A stretch of DNA of 9,818 nt, taken from the NCBI GenBank assembly GCA_015488075.1, contig WFOM01000255.1, positions 1 through 9,818 of the forward strand. The letters run 5' to 3'. Shown here piece after piece: positions 5,961 through 9,818 of this stretch; position 1 is the stretch's first letter, and each line of letters starts with the position of its first letter. Origin of the DNA: Helicobacteraceae bacterium (lineage in GTDB: Bacteria > Campylobacterota > Campylobacteria > Campylobacterales > Sulfurimonadaceae). The notes below the pieces were generated by a model, which had not been told where the DNA came from, did not search any database, and saw only the letters and a program-made list of their open reading frames with translations. The position numbers and the translations under genes were made by a program.

Positions 5961-7765
5961 GCTTTGCTAACATCATAAAGGATGTCATCAAACGGATGTC
6001 TATACATAGGCATAGCAAGTCTTTTCTCATCAAGTATATGGCCTATAAATCCTATGGTTCTTCCAAGTATAAAGAATGAGTTTAACGTTCCGCTTTCTAT
6101 AAATTCATCTATTTGTTCTTCAGAGTATCCGAGTGCTCTCCACATATCTACCATCAAGATACCTATAGTTCCGTCAACATTTAGGATAAGGTTCTCTTTT
6201 TTGCTTGTAGTTAACTGCTCAACCGTTAAAGCATAGTCAAGTAACGGAGTTGACGGGAAATACTCTTTTGCAAAATTTTTAAGACCTTCAACCCTTTTGT
6301 CAGGATTTTTAAGAGATTTGATTCTGTGGCCTATACCGGGGATAGGAATACCCTGTTTTTTCATATAGCTTAAAAACTCTGCAGGAGTCATGTTGTTGTC
6401 GTATGCATATTTGAAATATTTTGCAGCACCATCTATTGCACCGCCAAATCTCGGACCTATCGTTAAAAGTCCGGTTACAAGTGCTTCGACAACACTTTTT
6501 CCGGCTCTTGCAGTTACTTTTGCATTATGTGCACCTGAAACGGCAGGACCATGGTCGGCAACAGTTTTTATAACTGTTTCTATAAAATCAACAGACCATC
6601 TTGGGTATACTTTTTTGAACCAAAGAAGTGAAACAACATCACCTATGGTTTTGCCTGTATCAGGAGTTGCAACAGAGCTTATAGGGAAACCTGCATAAGT
6701 TGCTTCTTCACCTCTGTCATCAGAGATTGTGCACACAAAGTTTTTGGCTCTTCTTATTTTTGGTATAGTGTTTATTTCAGGTTCGGCTATCTCACCTATA
6801 ACACCTTCATTTTTTAGTTTTGTATACACTTCATTTATAGTTTTTGGAAGGTCGTTGAAGCTGTCTGGAACATATATTCCAGCTTCTTTCATAGCTTTGT
6901 TTTTAGCTACTGCTGTTTCTTCATCTGCATTTGCACTTGCACCAGCATGACCAAACTGAACACCGCTTGAGAAATGTTTAGCTATAGTTCCTATACACCA
7001 TGCTATGATAGGTTTTTTAATTTGTCCTGATTTAACAGCCTCAATTACTTTGTATTCTTCTCTACCACCTACTTCACCAAGTAAAACCATATATTTTACA
7101 TCAGGGTTTTTTTCCATTCTAAGAAGATTGTCTATAAAAACAGAACCTACAAATCTGTCTCCGCCTATGGCAACACCTTCAGCGATACCGTCAGCATTTA
7201 GAGCGATTATGTTTGAAAGCTCGTTAAACAAACCACCGCTTCTTGTAACCAAACCGCAGCTTCCGGTTCTGTGAAGTTTTGATTTGATTATATTGTCTAT
7301 AGTTCCACCAATATTAGCTATTTTAAATGCACCAGGAGCAATGGCACCGACAGTAGCAGGTCCTATAACTGTTACATTTGCTTTTCTTGCCGCATTTATC
7401 ATAGTTCTTGCGAGTCTTTCAGGAATTCCTTCCGCAGTTATCATCATCACTCTAAAGCCACCTATGGCAAGAGCTTCCATAGTAACATCATAAGCAGTTC
7501 TGAAAGATGCAAAGTTTAGAAGAACATCCGCATTTGGATGTGCCGCTTTTGCATCGGCAGTATTTTTGTAAACAGGAACCATTATCTCATCGGCACCCCA
7601 GAAAAATTTTTCAAATTTGTTCGAACTTGTAGGTGCTACTATAGCAGCAACCGAAGGAGTTTCCCTTTTTATAACATAGTCATAATCCAACATTCTCTGG
7701 ATAGCTTTTTTGTTGTTGTTCCAAAATATAGCTTGTGTATCTCTAGTAAATAATCTCTCCATCAT
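5948..7765 (-). CDS. aclA: ATP-citrate lyase, large (citryl-CoA synthetase/lyase-type) subunit AclA
   Basis: With AclB it forms cytoplasmic ATP-citrate lyase: citrate + ATP + CoA gives acetyl-CoA + oxaloacetate + ADP + Pi, the key step of the reductive TCA cycle. The protein is 605 aa, matching the roughly 600-aa large subunit of Chlorobium and Campylobacterota. Residues about 1-330 resemble succinyl-CoA synthetase alpha, with a CoA-binding fold and the phosphorylated His273 in GVQFGHAGASANADEETA. Residues about 340-605 form a citrate-synthase-like domain with VADHGPAVSGAH (His405), PGIGHRIK (His480) and LNVDGTIG (Asp531). The start is one of two tandem ATGs (7765 or 7762); AAGGGG just upstream overlaps the aclB stop, and only 7 bases separate the genes, so they form one translationally linked operon. 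Its stop codon lies inside a terminator-like hairpin. Confidence 0.97.
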   Translation of the reverse strand: MMERLFTRDTQAIFWNNNKKAIQRMLDYDYVIKRETPSVAAIVAPTSSNKFEKFFWGADEIMVPVYKNTADAKAAHPNADVLLNFASFRTAYDVTMEALAIGGFRVMMITAEGIPERLARTMINAARKANVTVIGPATVGAIAPGAFKIANIGGTIDNIIKSKLHRTGSCGLVTRSGGLFNELSNIIALNADGIAEGVAIGGDRFVGSVFIDNLLRMEKNPDVKYMVLLGEVGGREEYKVIEAVKSGQIKKPIIAWCIGTIAKHFSSGVQFGHAGASANADEETAVAKNKAMKEAGIYVPDSFNDLPKTINEVYTKLKNEGVIGEIAEPEINTIPKIRRAKNFVCTISDDRGEEATYAGFPISSVATPDTGKTIGDVVSLLWFKKVYPRWSVDFIETVIKTVADHGPAVSGAHNAKVTARAGKSVVEALVTGLLTIGPRFGGAIDGAAKYFKYAYDNNMTPAEFLSYMKKQGIPIPGIGHRIKSLKNPDKRVEGLKNFAKEYFPSTPLLDYALTVEQLTTSKKENLILNVDGTIGILMVDMWRALGYSEEQIDEFIESGTLNSFFILGRTIGFIGHILDEKRLAMPMYRHPFDDILYDVSKAEEI

Positions 7766-7768
7766 TTG

Positions 7769-7774
7769 CCCCTT
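7769..7774 (-). promoter_or_regulatory. aclA ribosome binding site overlapping the aclB stop
   Basis: AAGGGG shares its first two bases with the aclB TAA stop (TAAGGGG). It ends 3 bases before the first aclA ATG and 6 before the second, so the second ATG may be the better spaced start. The layout favours coupled, near-equal synthesis of the two subunits. Confidence 0.6.
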
Positions 7775-9101
7775 ATTTTTCTAATGCCATTCTGACAATG
7801 TCAGTTATATGAGTCTCAGGTCCGTAAACTTCTATGTTCAGACCAAGTCTGTCTGCTGCTTCTTTTATGTCTTTGAGACCTTTTTCATAGTTTGGTCCGC
7901 CTCTTCTGACATATATTCTTGTGTTGTGCTCTTTCATTTTGTCTGCATATTTTTCAAATGCTTGTATGATACCTGTAAATGTTTTAGCAACATCTGTAAA
8001 GTTTGCTATAGCACCACCGATGATCAGTATTTTGTCTCTGCCTTTGTCATCTTTGTATCTTGTCATCAAATCCAAAACGGTTTCTGCATAAAATCTTGTC
8101 TCACTTGTAGTTGGACCACCGCTGTATTCACCATAGTTTGCAAGGTCTGCTATGCTTCCGCCTGTAGCTTCTGCAAAATCCGCGATAGTATCTGCATAAA
8201 CAACACTGGCACCACCACCGGCAACCATAGTCCAGATTCTTCCTTTTGGATTTAAAACAGTAAGTTTCAGAGAAGCACCGGATTTTGCATCCGCTTCAGC
8301 TATGGCTTTTTCTTCAGGAGACTGGTCTTCCATACCAAAAGGAGTAGGGAATTCTATCTCACCCCATGCATCTTTCATCAAGAAACCTGCAGTGTCATCA
8401 AGTCTTGCAACAAGGTCAAGTATAGCCATTTCGTTGTTGTCAAGCATAACTATAGGGTTTATTTCAAGATAAGCAAAGTTCAGGTCTCTGTAAAATTTAA
8501 AAAATGCAACAGCAAACGAAGCAAATGATGTTTTGTTTTCATCAGGAATATCTGAAGGGACATTTGCTTTTATCTCTTTTTCTATATCGGCATCATCCAT
8601 ATCTATAGGGATTCTAACCTCTACAACTTTGTCCCAGTTTTCTTCAACTTCCATACCGCCTTCTGCAGACATGTATAAAACATCATCATCACCAACACAT
8701 GTTGCACTTATATAATACTCTTGTTCTTGAGTGTGAGGAGTAAAAGGCTCTACTATAAAGTGTGTAAGCATTCCGCTTTGACCTGAAAGAAGTGTTACAG
8801 GATGGCTTCTTTTTTCATCTATCCATTTTGCGGCATCTTCAAGTGTAACATCACCAGGCTTGTTGACTTTAAACAAAACAAGGTTGTTTTTACCTCTTTT
8901 ACCAAAAAGCATATCGGGTTTTGCAACCAAAGGCTCTTGTTTCAGCCATTCAAAACCGTGTTCTTCAGCTTTTTTAAGAAGTTCTTCTCCGCTTGTTACC
9001 AATACAGATTTAAATCCATAGTGGAAACCACTAAAATAATTTTCCCAATGTTTAGCAAAAAGTGCTTTTCCGTCATACTCTCGTATCGCTTTTTGTGCCA
9101 T
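7773..9101 (-). CDS. aclB: ATP-citrate lyase, small (ATP-grasp/citrate-binding) subunit AclB
   Basis: Partner subunit of AclA in reductive-TCA citrate cleavage. The protein is 442 aa, the size I expect for Campylobacterota AclB. Residues about 1-240 form an ATP-grasp module like succinyl-CoA synthetase beta: nucleotide-binding lysine segment VAKPDMLFGKRGK (Lys61), a metal-binding region with YLEINP (211-216), and LDLVARLDD (228-236). Residues about 245-442 form the citrate-binding, CoA-ligase-like domain with VAGGGASVVYADTIADF, GEYSGGPTTSETRFYAETV, IGGAIANFTDVA and RRGGPNYEKG. The ATG at 9101 has AGGGAG 5 bases upstream. As first gene of the operon it probably uses the TG-N-TAGAAT element at 9133-9141. 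The order aclB-aclA matches sulfur- and hydrogen-oxidising Campylobacterota. Confidence 0.97.
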   Translation of the reverse strand: MAQKAIREYDGKALFAKHWENYFSGFHYGFKSVLVTSGEELLKKAEEHGFEWLKQEPLVAKPDMLFGKRGKNNLVLFKVNKPGDVTLEDAAKWIDEKRSHPVTLLSGQSGMLTHFIVEPFTPHTQEQEYYISATCVGDDDVLYMSAEGGMEVEENWDKVVEVRIPIDMDDADIEKEIKANVPSDIPDENKTSFASFAVAFFKFYRDLNFAYLEINPIVMLDNNEMAILDLVARLDDTAGFLMKDAWGEIEFPTPFGMEDQSPEEKAIAEADAKSGASLKLTVLNPKGRIWTMVAGGGASVVYADTIADFAEATGGSIADLANYGEYSGGPTTSETRFYAETVLDLMTRYKDDKGRDKILIIGGAIANFTDVAKTFTGIIQAFEKYADKMKEHNTRIYVRRGGPNYEKGLKDIKEAADRLGLNIEVYGPETHITDIVRMALEK

Positions 9102-9106
9102 TGCGA

Positions 9107-9112
9107 CTCCCT
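9107..9112 (-). promoter_or_regulatory. aclB ribosome binding site
   Basis: AGGGAG lies 5 bases upstream of the aclB ATG, a strong Shine-Dalgarno match consistent with a highly expressed central-carbon enzyme. Confidence 0.6.
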
Positions 9113-9132
9113 GTTTTTTATGTTTGATGAGA

Positions 9133-9141
9133 ATTCTAACA
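9133..9141 (-). promoter_or_regulatory. Candidate extended -10 element for aclBA
   Basis: TGTTAGAAT on the minus strand matches TG-N-TATAAT with one mismatch, 31 bases before the aclB ATG, so the leader would be about 25 bases. The 90-bp gap between aclB and the upstream gene is otherwise A/T-rich, with an alternative TATTAT at 9146-9141. No obvious -35 or operator is visible. Confidence 0.45.
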
Positions 9142-9191
9142 TAATAAATACAATATATAGTCGTAGTTATATATAATATTATGTAGATTTA

Positions 9192-9818
9192 TTATTTGTT
9201 TATTTTGGTAACATAGGCTTTAAAAAGTGTTTTATTTTTGTAACTGACAGTAACATTTTTCGAAAAATTATTTATTTTGTATTGTGTCAGTCTGTATTTC
9301 TCACATCTTTGTATGTCGTAAAATTTCAATCTTTTGGAAAGTTTGTAGTCTGTGTCGACACAGTGGATATTTAGAGATTTTATGTTTTTTGCAAGCTCTT
9401 TTGCTATGTCAAAATCATATACAAAATGTTTTTTTGGATTTTCAAGATACAGATATATCGTTTTGTGAAATGTTATGACAAAAAGATTTACGGCTATTGT
9501 GCTTATAATCAATGTCAGTATGATTTTGTATTTTTTTCTGTAAGGCTTTATCTTTGTATAATACGAATGCTTAAATACAAGTGCTGAAATTATAAGAGAA
9601 GGCATGACAAAAGGTGCGATGTATTCTATATCTATTCTTTGTCTAAATGAGAGTAAAATAGAGAGTATAAACGAAATAGATGGAACGAACCACACAATGT
9701 CCAGATCTTTTTCCAAAAATTTTCTGTATAGTGCATATACGATAAATACAAACAAAAACGGAGAAAAAATGGCACTGTAAACACCGACGGTATCCAAAAA
9801 ATGTCCGCTTGGTATACC
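9192..9818 (-). CDS. Multi-spanning membrane protein C-terminus, probably a GT39/ArnT-like glycosyltransferase, partial
   Basis: C-terminal 209 codons of a protein that continues past the right edge; the frame is open through 9818, beginning G-I-P-S-G-H-F. At least four hydrophobic segments are visible (AIFSPFLFVFIVYALY, VWFVPSISFILSILLSF, a stretch around APFVMPSLIISALVF, and IILTLIISTIAVNLFVITF). A soluble C-terminal tail of about 90 residues follows (with HCVDTDYKLSKRLKFYDIQR). The combination GHFLDT...YSAIFSP, RQRIDIEYIAPFV and a final soluble domain recalls lipid-carrier-dependent glycosyltransferases (GT39, PMT/ArnT type) of Campylobacterota, which move sugars from polyprenyl-phosphate donors at the periplasmic face. 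The catalytic N-terminal loop is not in the window, so this is from recall. A gap of 90 bases separates it from aclB. The TTG at 9797 is not its start. Confidence 0.62.
   Translation of the reverse strand, partial: GIPSGHFLDTVGVYSAIFSPFLFVFIVYALYRKFLEKDLDIVWFVPSISFILSILLSFRQRIDIEYIAPFVMPSLIISALVFKHSYYTKIKPYRKKYKIILTLIISTIAVNLFVITFHKTIYLYLENPKKHFVYDFDIAKELAKNIKSLNIHCVDTDYKLSKRLKFYDIQRCEKYRLTQYKINNFSKNVTVSYKNKTLFKAYVTKINK

Noticed and set aside
7809..8255. 148-codon plus-strand open frame opposite aclB
   Set aside because: It is antisense to strongly conserved aclB sequence, is Cys/Phe/Ser-rich as expected for a complementary-frame artefact, and lacks a ribosome site.
9795..9797. TTG at 9797 as a start of the right-edge membrane protein
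   Set aside because: The frame stays open and protein-like to the window edge, so the gene simply continues outside.
1..9818. A new defence, CRISPR, toxin-antitoxin or biosynthetic system
   Set aside because: Apart from one IS, the genes are metabolic, chemosensory or envelope functions; no spaced repeat array, nuclease, methylase or toxin-like gene pair was seen. The 111-aa gene next to the pseudopilin was considered as a toxin or antitoxin but has no supporting motif.

Overview
The window looks like chromosome from a chemolithoautotrophic Campylobacterota (Epsilonproteobacteria), most like Sulfurimonas and its relatives. The reasons are AT-rich DNA with a strong preference for ATA isoleucine codons, a two-subunit bacterial ATP-citrate lyase (the key enzyme of the reductive TCA cycle), a pseudopilin of the style common in that phylum, and a chemoreceptor ending in a CZB zinc-binding domain. 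The genus cannot be fixed from the sequence alone.

Layout, left to right. (1) 1-2086, minus strand: gdhA (NADP-type glutamate dehydrogenase), then, overlapping its stop codon by one base, a secreted or membrane-anchored helical protein cut by the window edge, possibly the N-terminus of an MscS-type mechanosensitive channel. (2) 2200-4854, plus strand: a chemoreceptor gene (reconstructed product 636 aa: TM1, periplasmic sensor, TM2, HAMP-like region, signalling hairpin, CZB domain) split just before TM2 by a 737-bp IS1595-family (IS1016-like) insertion sequence. The element has perfect 18-bp terminal inverted repeats, an intact DDE transposase and a 7-bp target duplication. Removing the IS plus one target copy (744 bp) restores the reading frame exactly. 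(3) 4851-5845, minus strand: a pseudopilin gene followed by a small helical protein of unknown function with a TTG start; its stop overlaps the chemoreceptor stop tail to tail. (4) 5948-9101, minus strand: aclB-aclA, 7 bp apart, with a promoter-like element upstream and an intrinsic-terminator-like hairpin that contains the aclA stop codon. (5) 9192-9818, minus strand: the C-terminal part of a multi-spanning membrane protein, probably a family-39-type glycosyltransferase, cut by the right edge.

How the genes work together: AclBA splits citrate to acetyl-CoA and oxaloacetate for CO2 fixation, and GdhA moves 2-oxoglutarate from the same cycle into glutamate. The chemoreceptor would have fed environmental, possibly oxidant- or zinc-related, signals to the flagellar motor, but here it is disrupted, apparently recently. 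No gene-free stretch exceeds 300 bases. I found no RNA genes, CRISPR array, defence system or clearly novel multi-gene system. The items most worth a second look are the cleanly reconstructible IS disruption, the hairpin at the left end of the IS, and the extended -10 motif shared by three minus-strand promoters.
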